A DNA stretch of 64,000 bases from JAJRRH01 sp047638815 (GCA_047638815.1 JBLIMR010000001.1:310001-374000), one strand, 5' to 3'. Shown: positions 26,457-35,575, counted from the first letter of the stretch. The notes: generated from the sequence alone by a model not told the origin. Translations and numbers: made by a program.

Positions 26457-28004
26457 TTAAATATTAACTGATTCCGAAATTTTCATTGCACATCGTTCTC
26501 CGTCAATTGCGGCAGAAACTATCCCTCCTGCATATCCCGCACCTTCTGCGCAAGGATATAATCCCTTGACATCGACATGTTCAAGAGTGTCGCTATCTCT
26601 TGGTATTCTCACAGGGGATGAGCTTCTACTTTCAATAGCAACAATTACAGCATCGGGATGAATAAAACCTTTCATCTTTTTATCAAATGCTTTGAATCCT
26701 TTTCTTAAAGCGTTCTCTATTCTTTTTGGAAAGATTTCCTTCATCTCGACACTCGTCAATCCAGGTATGTATGATGAATCAGGTAGAGTTCTTGATTTTC
26801 TATCGCCCATAAAATCAACCAAACGCTGTGCAGGAGCGGCTTGTGTTTTACCTGCCGACACCCAAGCTTTGTACTCCAGAGATTTTTGAAAATGCATACC
26901 AGCCAATGGTCCATGCTCTTTAAATTCTTGACAGTCCTCGTCCTCAATAGTGACAACTATCCCTGAGTTCGCATGAGGATTATTTCTTTTTGAAGGACTC
27001 CAACCGTTGGTGACGATTTCCTCTTCGCTTGTGGCGCAAGGAGCAATAACCCCCCCAGGGCACATACAGAAGGAATAGACTCCGCGTCCATCAATCTGAC
27101 TTACAAGTGAATATGCAGCAGCCGGCAAAATATCACCTCTGTCCTCCATTTTATATTGCATTTGATCGATAAAACTTTGAGAATGCTCCACACGTACACC
27201 CATAGCAAATCCCTTGGATTCTATTTTCACTCCATTTTGGTTCAGCACCTCATATACGTCTCGGGCAGAATGACCAGTTGCTAAAATAACTGAATCGAAT
27301 TTCAGCCATTCCTTTTCATTTATTTCAATCGAATCAATGCAATTTTTAGAGATTTTAATGTCGGTGAGTTTACTGTTAAAGATTATTTCACCCCCAGCAT
27401 TTTCAATGGTCTCACGAATGGCAGTAATAATCTTAGGTAGTTTGTTGGTGCCAATGTGCGGATGTGCATCGATTAGAATCGAATTATCGGCACCATGGTT
27501 TACCAATATTTCAAGAATGTCTTTAACGCTGCCACGTTTTGAGGAACGGGTATATAGTTTTCCATCAGAAAAAGTGCCAGCACCGCCTTCACCATAGCAA
27601 TAGTTGCTTTCAGGGTTAACTATATGTTCTCGTGTTAGCTTTGCAATATCTCTTCTTCGTCCTCGAATATCTTTTCCTCTCTCAAATACCATTGGCTTTA
27701 TGCCCTGCTCCAACAATTTTAATGCTGCGAACAGCCCAGCCGATCCAGCCCCTATTACAGCTACTTTGCGATCAGAGGAAATTTCATATTTTCTCTCTTT
27801 CAATTGCGAAATTAATTCTCCCTTTTCTGCGACATCAAAATGCATTACATACACTATCCTATGGCGCGCATCGATAGATCTTTTACGAAGAACATATTCA
27901 TGTTTGTCTGGATTACACTTTCCAGTGTCTTTTAATGCCTGTTCAATGCTGGCATCATCAAATGCCTTTTCAGGAGAGAGTCTTATTGATACCTGTCGTA
28001 ACAT
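26457..28004 (-). CDS. FAD-dependent oxidoreductase of unknown substrate (YtfP/HI0933-like dehydrogenase)
   Basis: 515 residues. After an N-terminal domain of about 75 residues comes the dinucleotide fold VAVIGAGSAGLFAALKLLEQG (83-103, given in part), then YGEGGAGTFSDGKLYTRSS, ILATGHSARDVY and near the C-terminus YPCAEGAGYAGGI, which closes the FAD site. Widespread in bacteria as an uncharacterised FAD-dependent dehydrogenase. Its ATG follows the rlmD stop codon directly, so the two are one operon. Confidence 0.83.
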   Translation of the reverse strand: MLRQVSIRLSPEKAFDDASIEQALKDTGKCNPDKHEYVLRKRSIDARHRIVYVMHFDVAEKGELISQLKERKYEISSDRKVAVIGAGSAGLFAALKLLEQGIKPMVFERGKDIRGRRRDIAKLTREHIVNPESNYCYGEGGAGTFSDGKLYTRSSKRGSVKDILEILVNHGADNSILIDAHPHIGTNKLPKIITAIRETIENAGGEIIFNSKLTDIKISKNCIDSIEINEKEWLKFDSVILATGHSARDVYEVLNQNGVKIESKGFAMGVRVEHSQSFIDQMQYKMEDRGDILPAAAYSLVSQIDGRGVYSFCMCPGGVIAPCATSEEEIVTNGWSPSKRNNPHANSGIVVTIEDEDCQEFKEHGPLAGMHFQKSLEYKAWVSAGKTQAAPAQRLVDFMGDRKSRTLPDSSYIPGLTSVEMKEIFPKRIENALRKGFKAFDKKMKGFIHPDAVIVAIESRSSSPVRIPRDSDTLEHVDVKGLYPCAEGAGYAGGIVSAAIDGERCAMKISESVNI

Positions 28005-29438
28005 TTAGGAATTATTTTTAGTGAAAACAGCGATGCCTTCAATATGCGCAGTGTGAGGGAATTGATCCACTAAGGTGTATTTTTTCATTTCGTATCCCCG
28101 CTCTTTGATTATGGCAGTATCACGAGATTGAGTTGATGGGTTACAAGAAATATAAATCAATGTTTTTGCATCGATGTCCAACGTGTAATTTAAAGTTTTA
28201 CCCGTAAGACCAGCTCGAGGTGGATCGATAATTACAACACCTACGTTGCCAACATATTGTGGATTAGCTTGTAAAAACTTACCAGCATCCATGGCGTGAA
28301 ATTCTACCGTATCGATGCCATTTCTTTTCGCATTTTCTTGAGCATCTTTTATTGCAGAATTTTCGATATCAACACCTACGACAGTTCTGTCGGGAAATTC
28401 TTTTGAGACCAATTGACCTATTGTGCCAGTTCCACAAAACAAGTCAAGTATGATTCCAGGTTGTTCATATTCTTTCAGGTATTCTAAAACTTTTGAATAA
28501 AGTCTTTCTGCAGATTTAGGGTTGGTCTGGAAAAAGCTTGATAAACTAACCCTAAAGTTAAGCCCCAATATATTTTCCGTTATAGTATCTTCCCCCATTA
28601 TCAGAGTGCTGGCTGTAGGATTATTGTTAAAACGATCTCCTTTGTCTGGATTCAGCGTATGCATAATGCCTGCAATTCTATTGGGGAATAGGTTAGAAAC
28701 AAATTTAGCGAAAGCTTCAAAATCGAATTCATCTATTCTGACATCACCAGTTTGAAGACTGATCAATATTTTATTATCTAAAAATGATTTTCTCACCATT
28801 AGGGATCTAAAGAATCCAACTCCCTTCGGTGGATGCCATGCGGGTAAACCAGTGTCCTCGCAGTATTGACTTATTTTATTCAAAGCGTTTTCAAATTCCT
28901 CATCAAACAATCCAGAATCCTTATCCAGTTTTTCAACGGCCCACCACATACCTCTTCTTTTTGACCCTAGGCCAAAACCATCAATAGCCTTTTTAACATT
29001 TTCATCCCATATAATGGACGAAAAAGAATATTCCATCTTATTTCGATAATGCCATGTTGCTGGCGATTGTACGAATTCATCAAATAAGTTTTCAATGTTC
29101 TGCATGCCAGCATTTCTAACGAATTGATCCAAGCTATCCCTCTTCTTATAAAAAAGTTGTTTTTCAAGATCAAGTGTGGCAAAAGGAGCACCAGAAACAG
29201 CTTGATAAGGAATGCTAGCTTCCAGATCAGAACGTTCCAATATTTCAAGAAGCCTACACTCACCATAGCCTTTACGCTTCTTCACAAGTCTAGCCATTAC
29301 TTTTTGTCCAGGAATACTGTTGGGCACGAAAAGAACAAAGTCCCCTTTCTCAGTTGGTACTTTGGCAATGCCCTTTCCTCCATAGGCCATCTCAGATATC
29401 ACCAGCTCATTGACAAAGCCTTTCTTTAGTTTGATCAT
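28005..29438 (-). CDS. rlmD: 23S rRNA (uracil-5-)-methyltransferase RlmD/RumA family
   Basis: 477 residues. N-terminal TRAM domain (about 5-65), then a methyltransferase domain with LDLFCGTGTIGQLV (SAM motif I), IIDPPRAGL (motif IV) and YISCNPSTQSRD with the catalytic cysteine. The four cysteines of an Fe-S cluster found in E. coli RlmD are not visible, as in many RumA-type homologues. It makes 5-methyluridine in 23S rRNA. An AATCTTTG element ends four bases before the ATG. Confidence 0.88.
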   Translation of the reverse strand: MIKLKKGFVNELVISEMAYGGKGIAKVPTEKGDFVLFVPNSIPGQKVMARLVKKRKGYGECRLLEILERSDLEASIPYQAVSGAPFATLDLEKQLFYKKRDSLDQFVRNAGMQNIENLFDEFVQSPATWHYRNKMEYSFSSIIWDENVKKAIDGFGLGSKRRGMWWAVEKLDKDSGLFDEEFENALNKISQYCEDTGLPAWHPPKGVGFFRSLMVRKSFLDNKILISLQTGDVRIDEFDFEAFAKFVSNLFPNRIAGIMHTLNPDKGDRFNNNPTASTLIMGEDTITENILGLNFRVSLSSFFQTNPKSAERLYSKVLEYLKEYEQPGIILDLFCGTGTIGQLVSKEFPDRTVVGVDIENSAIKDAQENAKRNGIDTVEFHAMDAGKFLQANPQYVGNVGVVIIDPPRAGLTGKTLNYTLDIDAKTLIYISCNPSTQSRDTAIIKERGYEMKKYTLVDQFPHTAHIEGIAVFTKNNS

Positions 29439-29442
29439 TTGA

Positions 29443-29450
29443 CAAAGATT
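29443..29450 (-). promoter_or_regulatory. Candidate -7 element AATCTTTG of rlmD
   Basis: One mismatch to TAnnTTTG; four bases (TCAA) separate it from the ATG at 29438. Confidence 0.4.
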
Positions 29451-29535
29451 GTAAAATACTAGTTATTAGAAGTCGTTCCAATCATTTAGATTATTTCTTT
29501 TTTATCATTCAAAGTCAGTCTTCTAATTATTGCTG

Positions 29536-29567
29536 AATTCCTAATTACGAATTCGTAATTAGGAATT
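29536..29567. promoter_or_regulatory. Perfect 32-bp palindrome, candidate operator of bshC
   Basis: Half site AATTCCTAATTACGAA (29536-29551) followed by its exact reverse complement (29552-29567), with no spacer. It covers the place of the -33 element of the bshC promoter, and ends 8 bases before the -7 element, so a bound dimeric regulator would block or reposition RNA polymerase. Confidence 0.65.
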
Positions 29568-29575
29568 AAATAAAA

Positions 29576-29583
29576 TACCTTTG
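29576..29583 (+). promoter_or_regulatory. -7 promoter element TACCTTTG of bshC
   Basis: Exact TAnnTTTG match; AGGA and then the ATG at 29588 follow, so the predicted transcript is leaderless. The -33 position holds TTCG inside the palindrome, 20 bases upstream. Confidence 0.65.
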
Positions 29584-29587
29584 AGGA

Positions 29588-31195
29588 ATGATCAAAGTGG
29601 ACGAAGTGGCATATGAAAATTCTGAGTATGCCAATAAACTTATGGCCGATTATTACGGTGGAGAAGAAAGACTAAAGAAGTTCTACAGCCATTCTCCTAA
29701 CTTAGAGGGGATTCTAGAGGCAGCCAGCAAAAGAATGTTCAGTAACGATACAAGAAAAGTGTTGTGTAATGTTTTAAAGGATCAACACGAGGGTTTCGAT
29801 CTTCATGACAGTCAAAAACGAAATCTAGAGTTACTTGGTTTAGAAAATACGCTCACCGTTACTACCGGTCATCAACTTGGTCTTTTCACCGGACCACTTT
29901 ATACCATATATAAGATCGTTTCAACCATTAAGTTGGCAAGGCAACTCAATCAGTCTTCAGGAGAAAATAAATTCGTTCCTATATATTGGCTAGCTTCTGA
30001 GGATCATGATATTGACGAGATCGATCATATGCATATTTTCGGAAAGACGGTGAAATGGCACCATCCGAAGGGAGACGCAGTAGGTAGAATGAAATTAGAT
30101 TGTATTGAAGGACCGTTGGAGGAAGTTTATGAAATCCTCGGAGATTCTAATAATGCATTAGAAATAAAGGAGATGTTATCTAAGGCTTACAGTTCTGATA
30201 AAAATCTGACTCAAGCAACAAGAGCAGTTATTCATCATTTATTTAGCAGGCATGGCCTTATTATCTTCGATGCGGACAACAGGTCCGTTAAGGGCGAATT
30301 CAAATCAATATTTAAAAAAGAAATCCTTGATGATGTCTATAGTCAAAAAGTCAATCAGTTGGGAGATGAATTATTGGACTTAGGATACAAAAAACAAGTC
30401 AATCCTAGAGAGATCAACATTTTCTACCTAGATGATGGTGAGCGAAATAGAATCAAAAGGGTGGAAGGAAAATTCATCATAGACTCTTCAGAAAAGACAG
30501 TCTCTGGGGATGAGTTACTTGAGATTCTTGATAAAACGCCCGAAAGATTCAGTCCAAATGTGATCTTGCGACCCCTACTTCAAGAATGCATACTTCCGAA
30601 TGTGGCATATGTTGGTGGGCCAGGAGAGTTGACATACTGGTTGGAGTTGAAGGATGGTTTCGATTATTATGAATTACCCTTTCCAGGACTAATTCTGAGG
30701 AATTCTGCACTTATAGTTGATCAGCAAAGTCAAAAAAAATTATTGAAATTGAATATGTCCGCAGCAGAACTATTTGGTGAGCTGGAATCATTACTGAAAT
30801 CTAGGATTACAAAAGATGCTTCAATCGATACTTCCTTAGATTATTCGAAATCACATCTTATGACATTATATGATGGAATAATGGAGAAGGTAGGAGCAGT
30901 GGATCAATCCCTTATGAAATTTGCTCAGGCAGAAAGGAAGAAAACAGAAAATTCAATAAACGTTATAGAAAAAAAACTAGTGCAAGCGGAGAAGCGAAAG
31001 CAAGACGTTACTCTCAATCAAATTAGATCATTGAAGGAAAAATTGTTCCCAGGTAACGGAATGCAGGAAAGAAAGGATAATTTTTTTCAGTATTACCTAT
31101 CTGATGGATATGGAATAATAGAATCATTAATGGAATCTTTCGACCCCATAAGTAATTCAGTAAATGTTTATTCTTTACAAGGAAATAAAGCCTAA
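29588..31195 (+). CDS. bshC: Bacillithiol biosynthesis cysteine-adding enzyme
   Basis: 535 residues, about the length of the Bacillus enzyme. ADYYGGEERLKKFY (20-33), VTTGHQLGLFTGPLYTIYKI (about 95-114), PIYWLASEDHDIDEIDH (about 138-154) and the C-terminal coiled coil (about 445-500) are BshC hallmarks. It adds cysteine to glucosamine-malate, the last step of bacillithiol synthesis; bshA and bshB are not in the window. First gene of bshC-tgt-lptF(-accA), with a palindromic operator candidate, which would fit redox or thiol-stress control. Confidence 0.94.
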   Translation: MIKVDEVAYENSEYANKLMADYYGGEERLKKFYSHSPNLEGILEAASKRMFSNDTRKVLCNVLKDQHEGFDLHDSQKRNLELLGLENTLTVTTGHQLGLFTGPLYTIYKIVSTIKLARQLNQSSGENKFVPIYWLASEDHDIDEIDHMHIFGKTVKWHHPKGDAVGRMKLDCIEGPLEEVYEILGDSNNALEIKEMLSKAYSSDKNLTQATRAVIHHLFSRHGLIIFDADNRSVKGEFKSIFKKEILDDVYSQKVNQLGDELLDLGYKKQVNPREINIFYLDDGERNRIKRVEGKFIIDSSEKTVSGDELLEILDKTPERFSPNVILRPLLQECILPNVAYVGGPGELTYWLELKDGFDYYELPFPGLILRNSALIVDQQSQKKLLKLNMSAAELFGELESLLKSRITKDASIDTSLDYSKSHLMTLYDGIMEKVGAVDQSLMKFAQAERKKTENSINVIEKKLVQAEKRKQDVTLNQIRSLKEKLFPGNGMQERKDNFFQYYLSDGYGIIESLMESFDPISNSVNVYSLQGNKA

Positions 31196-31204
31196 CAGTA
31201 TACT

Positions 31205-32335
31205 ATGAAGTTTGAATTACATAAAGTAGACGAAAAATCTAAAGCAAGAGCAGGGACCATCACTACGGATCATGGGGAAATAAAAACGCCCATCTTCATG
31301 CCAGTTGGGACTCAAGGAACGGTGAAAGGAGTTCATCAAAAAGAATTAAATGATGATGTAGCTGCTCAAATCATTTTGGGCAATACCTATCATCTATATT
31401 TAAGGCCAGGGACTGATATAATAAACCAAGCCGGTGGTTTGCATAAGTTCATCAATTGGGACAAGCCAATCCTAACTGACAGTGGAGGTTATCAGGTTTA
31501 CTCCCTTTCGGACAATAGAAAAATAGATGAGCAAGGCGTAAAGTTTAGATCTCACATTGATGGCTCAACGCATCTTTTTACTCCTGAAAATGCAATAGAT
31601 ATTCAAAGAAAGATAGGCGCTGATTTTATCATGGCTTTTGATGAATGCACACCCTGGCCCTGTGAATATGAATATCTTCGGAAGTCGGTTGATAGGACAC
31701 ACCGCTGGTTAAAGAGATGTTGTGAAAGAATGGATACGACAGATCCGTTGTATGGATATGAGCAAACCTTTATCCCTATAGTTCAGGGAGGTACCGATGT
31801 TGACCTTAGAAAGAAATCGGCTGAATTTATTGCATCTACAAATAGGAAGGCTAACGCGATAGGAGGACTATCTGTAGGTGAGCCAGCAGAGGAACTATAC
31901 GCAATGACGGAAGTTGTTTGTGACATTTTACCCAAAGACAAGCCAAGATATTTGATGGGAGTGGGTACCCCAATAAACTTACTAGAATGTATCGCTCTTG
32001 GCGTTGATATGTTTGATTGTGTAATGCCTACACGTAACGCTAGAAACGGGATGCTCTTCACATCAGAAGGATTTATGAATATGAAGAATAGCAAGTGGAA
32101 AGATGATTTCACGACACTTGATCCAAATGGCACATCATTTGTAGATCATCAATACTCAAAGGCCTATGTCAGGCATTTGTTCGCAGCAAAAGAAAGATTA
32201 GGAGGCCAAATTGCATCCATACATAATTTGGCTTTTTATGTGCATCTTGTGCAAGAAGCAAGGCAACACATTATTGATGGTGATTTTGATTCTTGGAAAA
32301 CAATTACTGTTAAAAAATTAGCGACACGTTTATAA
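31205..32335 (+). CDS. tgt: tRNA-guanine transglycosylase, zinc cysteines absent
   Basis: 376 residues. The catalytic aspartates are present: D92 in LTDSGGYQ and D271 in FDCVMPTRNARNG; FDECTPWPC and GGLSVGEP are also intact. By alignment with the Zymomonas enzyme the zinc ligands C318, C320, C323 and H349 correspond to G309, S311, D314 and H340, so all three cysteines are gone while the histidine stays. The enzyme exchanges guanine 34 for preQ1 in tRNAs with GUN anticodons. It follows bshC by 9 bases and precedes lptF by 4. Confidence 0.95.
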   Translation: MKFELHKVDEKSKARAGTITTDHGEIKTPIFMPVGTQGTVKGVHQKELNDDVAAQIILGNTYHLYLRPGTDIINQAGGLHKFINWDKPILTDSGGYQVYSLSDNRKIDEQGVKFRSHIDGSTHLFTPENAIDIQRKIGADFIMAFDECTPWPCEYEYLRKSVDRTHRWLKRCCERMDTTDPLYGYEQTFIPIVQGGTDVDLRKKSAEFIASTNRKANAIGGLSVGEPAEELYAMTEVVCDILPKDKPRYLMGVGTPINLLECIALGVDMFDCVMPTRNARNGMLFTSEGFMNMKNSKWKDDFTTLDPNGTSFVDHQYSKAYVRHLFAAKERLGGQIASIHNLAFYVHLVQEARQHIIDGDFDSWKTITVKKLATRL

Positions 32336-32339
32336 CATC

Positions 32340-33419
32340 ATGTTCAAGAAAATTGATTGGTACATAATTAAAGGCTTTTTGGTGACTTTCTTTTTCGCCA
32401 TCTCATTGCTTATGACCATTTCGGTTGTCTTTGATATCTCCGAAAAATTAGATGATTTCCTTAGAAGCAATCCATCATTCAAAGAGATTGCGTTGGATTA
32501 TTACTTAAATTTTGTTTTAGCATACAGTATTTTATTCAGCCCACTTATCATATTTGTAGCGCTCATTTTCTTCACTAGCAAAATGGCTCAAAGGACGGAA
32601 GTGGTGGCGATACTAAGCAGTGGAGTAAGCTTCAATCGATACCTGAGACCCTACTTTATTGCCGCATCTATTTTGGCTTTTGGAGCTCTCTATGTAAACC
32701 ACTTTGTTATTCCTAAAGCGAATGCAGTTCGTTTAAACTTTGAAGAAAAGTACTACAGAAACCCATATAGCATTAAGGATAAGGATATTCATTTTGAAAT
32801 AGAGGAGGATAGAATAGTGTATTTCAAAACGATAAATCTTCAAAATGCCTCGGCCAGTAATTTCTCAATAGAACAATGGAAGGATGAGAAGTTAATATCA
32901 AAGCTTAGCGCCAAAAGGGTGAAGTGGGATAGTACTAATGGAGTTTGGAATCTAACTAATTATACTCACAGAAACTTCCTTAATGGCCATGAGACCCTTG
33001 AGTACGGCAACAAATTAGACACAAATCTTAATATTGGATTAAGTGACTTTGGCAAAAGAATAGAGTTTGTTTCTTCCATGAATTATTATGCGCTTAATGA
33101 ATTCATTGAAAAAGAGCGAAAAATGGGCTCTAGCAAAATCTCTTTTTATCTTATAGAAAAGTATCAAAGGACTTCCTATCCATTTGCCACATATGTATTA
33201 ACCTTAATAGGTGTGTCTTTAGCTTCAAGAAAAGTACGTGGTGGAATTGGCATGCACTTAGCTTTGGGATTTCTAGTCGTATTGACTTATATATTTGCCA
33301 TGAAAGTAACTACCGTTTCAGCAACGAATGCTGGGCTTTCTCCATTCATAGCAGTGTGGATACCAAATGTCTTATTTTCGATCTTAGCGATATACTTGTA
33401 TATAAAGTCACCGAAATAG
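32340..33419 (+). CDS. LptF/LptG family LPS export permease
   Basis: 359 residues with six membrane helices, three at each end (about 10-30, 53-76, 98-116 and 280-298, 306-324, 332-352) and a periplasmic beta-jellyroll-like region between them: the YjgP/YjgQ layout. KIDWYIIKGFLVTFFFA at the N-terminus is typical. It is a membrane part of the Lpt ABC transporter that pulls LPS out of the inner membrane. Which of the two paralogues (F or G) it is cannot be told. Confidence 0.9.
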   Translation: MFKKIDWYIIKGFLVTFFFAISLLMTISVVFDISEKLDDFLRSNPSFKEIALDYYLNFVLAYSILFSPLIIFVALIFFTSKMAQRTEVVAILSSGVSFNRYLRPYFIAASILAFGALYVNHFVIPKANAVRLNFEEKYYRNPYSIKDKDIHFEIEEDRIVYFKTINLQNASASNFSIEQWKDEKLISKLSAKRVKWDSTNGVWNLTNYTHRNFLNGHETLEYGNKLDTNLNIGLSDFGKRIEFVSSMNYYALNEFIEKERKMGSSKISFYLIEKYQRTSYPFATYVLTLIGVSLASRKVRGGIGMHLALGFLVVLTYIFAMKVTTVSATNAGLSPFIAVWIPNVLFSILAIYLYIKSPK

Positions 33420-33508
33420 ATCGTGTTTTTTGTAAATAGCTGAAGACTCATGATATATTTTTAGTTTATTTGTAATCCAAGGATAAAATAAAAGCCAAAC
33501 AATTATAT

Positions 33509-34459
33509 ATGGTCTATTTAGATTTTGAACAACCGATAAAAGAAATTACTGAGCAGTTAGAGGACCTGTCTAGTATAGGAGAAAAGGGTAATGTTAATAT
33601 TACCAAAGCAAGAGCGGAGCTTAAAAAGAAACTAGATACTGTAACAAAAAAAGTATACGAAAACCTAACTCCTTGGCAAAGGGTTCAAGTAAGTCGCCAT
33701 CCCCAAAGACCTTATACTTTAGATTACATCAAGGCAATGACACGAGGAAATTTTATTGAATTACACGGTGATAGAAATGTTTCCGATGATAAGGCAATGG
33801 TTGGTGGATTCGGAAAGCTGGATAATGAAACTGTAATGTTCATTGGCCATCAAAAAGGAAAGGACACGAAAGAAAGGCAATATAGGAATTTCGGGATGGC
33901 GAATCCTGAAGGATATCGTAAAGCACTTCGTTTAATGAGGCTAGCGGAGAAATTTAATAAGCCAATTGTTACGCTGATTGATACTCCAGGAGCATTTCCG
34001 GGGGTGGAAGCGGAAGAAAGGGGGCAAGGTGAGGCTATCGCTAGAAACATCTATGAAATGATGACCATTAAAGTTCCAATTATAGTTATCATAATTGGTG
34101 AAGGTGCGTCAGGGGGTGCACTTGGAATAGGTATCGGGGACAAAGTATTGATGTTAGAAAACTCATGGTACTCTGTGATATCACCCGAAAATTGCTCTAC
34201 CATTTTATGGAGGAATTGGGATCATAAGGTTGAAGCAGCGGAAGTGCTAAATCTTACCGCTGACAACATGAAACAGAATAAACTAATTGATGGTATTATC
34301 AAGGAACCGATGGGAGGGGCGCATTCTAACCCACAGATGGTAGCCAAAACAGTTCGTGCTCAAATACTGAAATCAATTAAAACGCTAGGAGCTAAAGACA
34401 TTGAGAAGCTTTTAAGTGAAAGAATAAAGAAGTTTATCAACATGGGAGTGACCAAATAA
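33509..34459 (+). CDS. accA: Acetyl-CoA carboxylase carboxyltransferase subunit alpha
   Basis: 316 residues, normal size. N-terminal helical pairing region (YLDFEQPIKEITEQLEDLS), WQRVQVSRHPQRPYTLDYI (about 53-71), LIDTPGAFPGVEAEERGQGEAIA (about 157-179, in part) and the GEGASGGALGIGIGD oxyanion loop. Partner of AccD at 21022-21888. An 89-base gap separates it from lptF; no exact TAnnTTTG is seen there, only TATATTTT at 33454-33461. Confidence 0.96.
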   Translation: MVYLDFEQPIKEITEQLEDLSSIGEKGNVNITKARAELKKKLDTVTKKVYENLTPWQRVQVSRHPQRPYTLDYIKAMTRGNFIELHGDRNVSDDKAMVGGFGKLDNETVMFIGHQKGKDTKERQYRNFGMANPEGYRKALRLMRLAEKFNKPIVTLIDTPGAFPGVEAEERGQGEAIARNIYEMMTIKVPIIVIIIGEGASGGALGIGIGDKVLMLENSWYSVISPENCSTILWRNWDHKVEAAEVLNLTADNMKQNKLIDGIIKEPMGGAHSNPQMVAKTVRAQILKSIKTLGAKDIEKLLSERIKKFINMGVTK

Positions 34460-34460
34460 T

Positions 34461-34483
34461 CTATACCTTATATATAGGTTTAG
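34461..34483. terminator. Weak hairpin between convergent accA and the outer-membrane protein gene
   Basis: CTATACCT (34461-34468) and AGGTTTAG (34476-34483) pair with one mismatch; the flanks are AT-rich. A possible shared terminator, only moderately supported. Confidence 0.35.
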
Positions 34484-34486
34484 ATT

Positions 34487-35011
34487 TTAGAAGCCAAATA
34501 ATACTCCGCCCCTTATAATAGGATTGTCATAATAGTTATTTCTATCCTGAAGCAAGTCAAACAAAACACTAACTCCTATTCTTGAACCTCCAAGTTGAGT
34601 GAAATATCCTCCTCCAACTAAAAACATAGGGAAGTCACTTTGAAAAGTGGCATCGGTTGACTTTGACCTAAAATCTGTAAAAGACTGCTGAAATTCTGAA
34701 TGCAAGAAAAATCCTTCAGTAACATTATATCTAGCAAAAATTCCAGGACCATATAAAAATCCTTCTTGAAAGTTGTTCGAAAAGTAATTGAAATTAAGAT
34801 TTAAACCCAAAATTGTCTTCTCTGAAACTCGATAACCTATTGTTGGAGAAACCTCGATAAAGGTGTTAGCACCAAAATTGGCACCAACATTACCCCCAAA
34901 AACTATCTTTTCCTTGAATTTCGATTTATCAGTCAGTAAAGAATCTGTGGTTTGAGATAAAAAAGATGCTGTTGTGAGTAAAAAAAGGATGGTAATAATG
35001 GTTTTCATCAT
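34487..35011 (-). CDS. Small outer-membrane beta-barrel protein
   Basis: 174 residues. A signal peptide (MMKTIITILFLLTTASFLSQ) is followed by alternating polar and hydrophobic strands (FGGNVGANFGANTFIEVSP, GLNLNFNYFSNN, FLHSEFQQSF, RIGVSVLFDLL) and the C-terminal phenylalanine of a barrel (GGVLFGF). It looks like an eight-stranded barrel of the OmpA/OmpW size class. No specific role is visible. A TACCTTTA at 35038-35045 on the minus strand is a possible promoter element. Confidence 0.75.
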   Translation of the reverse strand: MMKTIITILFLLTTASFLSQTTDSLLTDKSKFKEKIVFGGNVGANFGANTFIEVSPTIGYRVSEKTILGLNLNFNYFSNNFQEGFLYGPGIFARYNVTEGFFLHSEFQQSFTDFRSKSTDATFQSDFPMFLVGGGYFTQLGGSRIGVSVLFDLLQDRNNYYDNPIIRGGVLFGF

Positions 35012-35440
35012 GTATTTGGAGCTAACTTATTGATACTGTAAAGGTAATGTATAATGACACATTTTTATTTAGAATTACAGGGGTTATAATGAGTCGATTA
35101 GCTCTCGTTGAAAGAGCCTGATAAACGAGATCGTGTAATGTTTGAGACGGGTGACCTGACGTTTTAATTGTATTTAGGCCAAGAATAAACACTTAAAACG
35201 AATGAAAACACACTGAAAGAGAAAAAAAACCACTTTTTATTTTATTTTATAAAATTGACCTAACTGCCACAAATACAGATGTATACAGCTGATATTTGTA
35301 GATTTTCGTAGGTGTAAATAAAAAAAAACAACAAAAAACATGAAAATAGTTTTGAGATGTAGATAATTGATGTAGATTTGCATCCGCTAAAGACCAAAGG
35401 GTCACAGCTAACATTGAAAGACGAAAAAAAAGCAAAATTA
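35012..35440. other. Gene-free region upstream of the rRNA operon
   Basis: AT-rich, with long A runs (for example 35220-35230 and 35321-35335) that may act as an upstream activating region for the rRNA promoter. A 7-bp inverted repeat, TCTCGTT (35103-35109) and AACGAGA (35124-35130), is the only structure seen. I see no gene in it. Confidence 0.5.
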
Positions 35441-35444
35441 TTTG

Positions 35445-35474
35445 TTGAGAGTAAAGAAACTTAACGTATCTTTG
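35445..35474 (+). promoter_or_regulatory. Promoter of the rRNA operon
   Basis: TTG (35445-35447), 19 bases, TATCTTTG (35467-35474). Predicted start about 35479, giving a leader of about 150 nt before 16S. Confidence 0.75.
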
Positions 35475-35524
35475 CGCTCCTTCTTTCAAGAAGAGAAAGT
35501 CTTAAAAAGCTTTCAGAAAAAATT

Positions 35525-35535
35525 AAGTTCTTTGA
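35525..35535 (+). promoter_or_regulatory. BoxA-like antitermination motif in the rRNA leader
   Basis: AAGTTCTTTGA here is repeated exactly at 37404-37414 between tRNA-Ala and 23S. Position (leader and spacer) and likeness to GCTCTTTAACA suggest a NusB/NusE-binding boxA. Confidence 0.5.
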
Positions 35536-35575
35536 TTGATTATAATAGCCTGGTTAAAACAGCAAAACCTTTGAG
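35535..35575 (+). other. 5' arm of the 16S precursor processing stem
   Basis: ATTGATTATAATAGC (35535-35549), GCAAAACC (35562-35569) and GAG (35573-35575) are exactly complementary, in order, to segments at 37161-37198 behind 16S. RNase III is expected to cut in this stem. Confidence 0.6.

Noticed and set aside
35247..35489. An 80-codon minus-strand frame upstream of 16S
   Set aside because: It overlaps the rRNA promoter and has no family likeness; its composition is that of AT-rich noncoding DNA.
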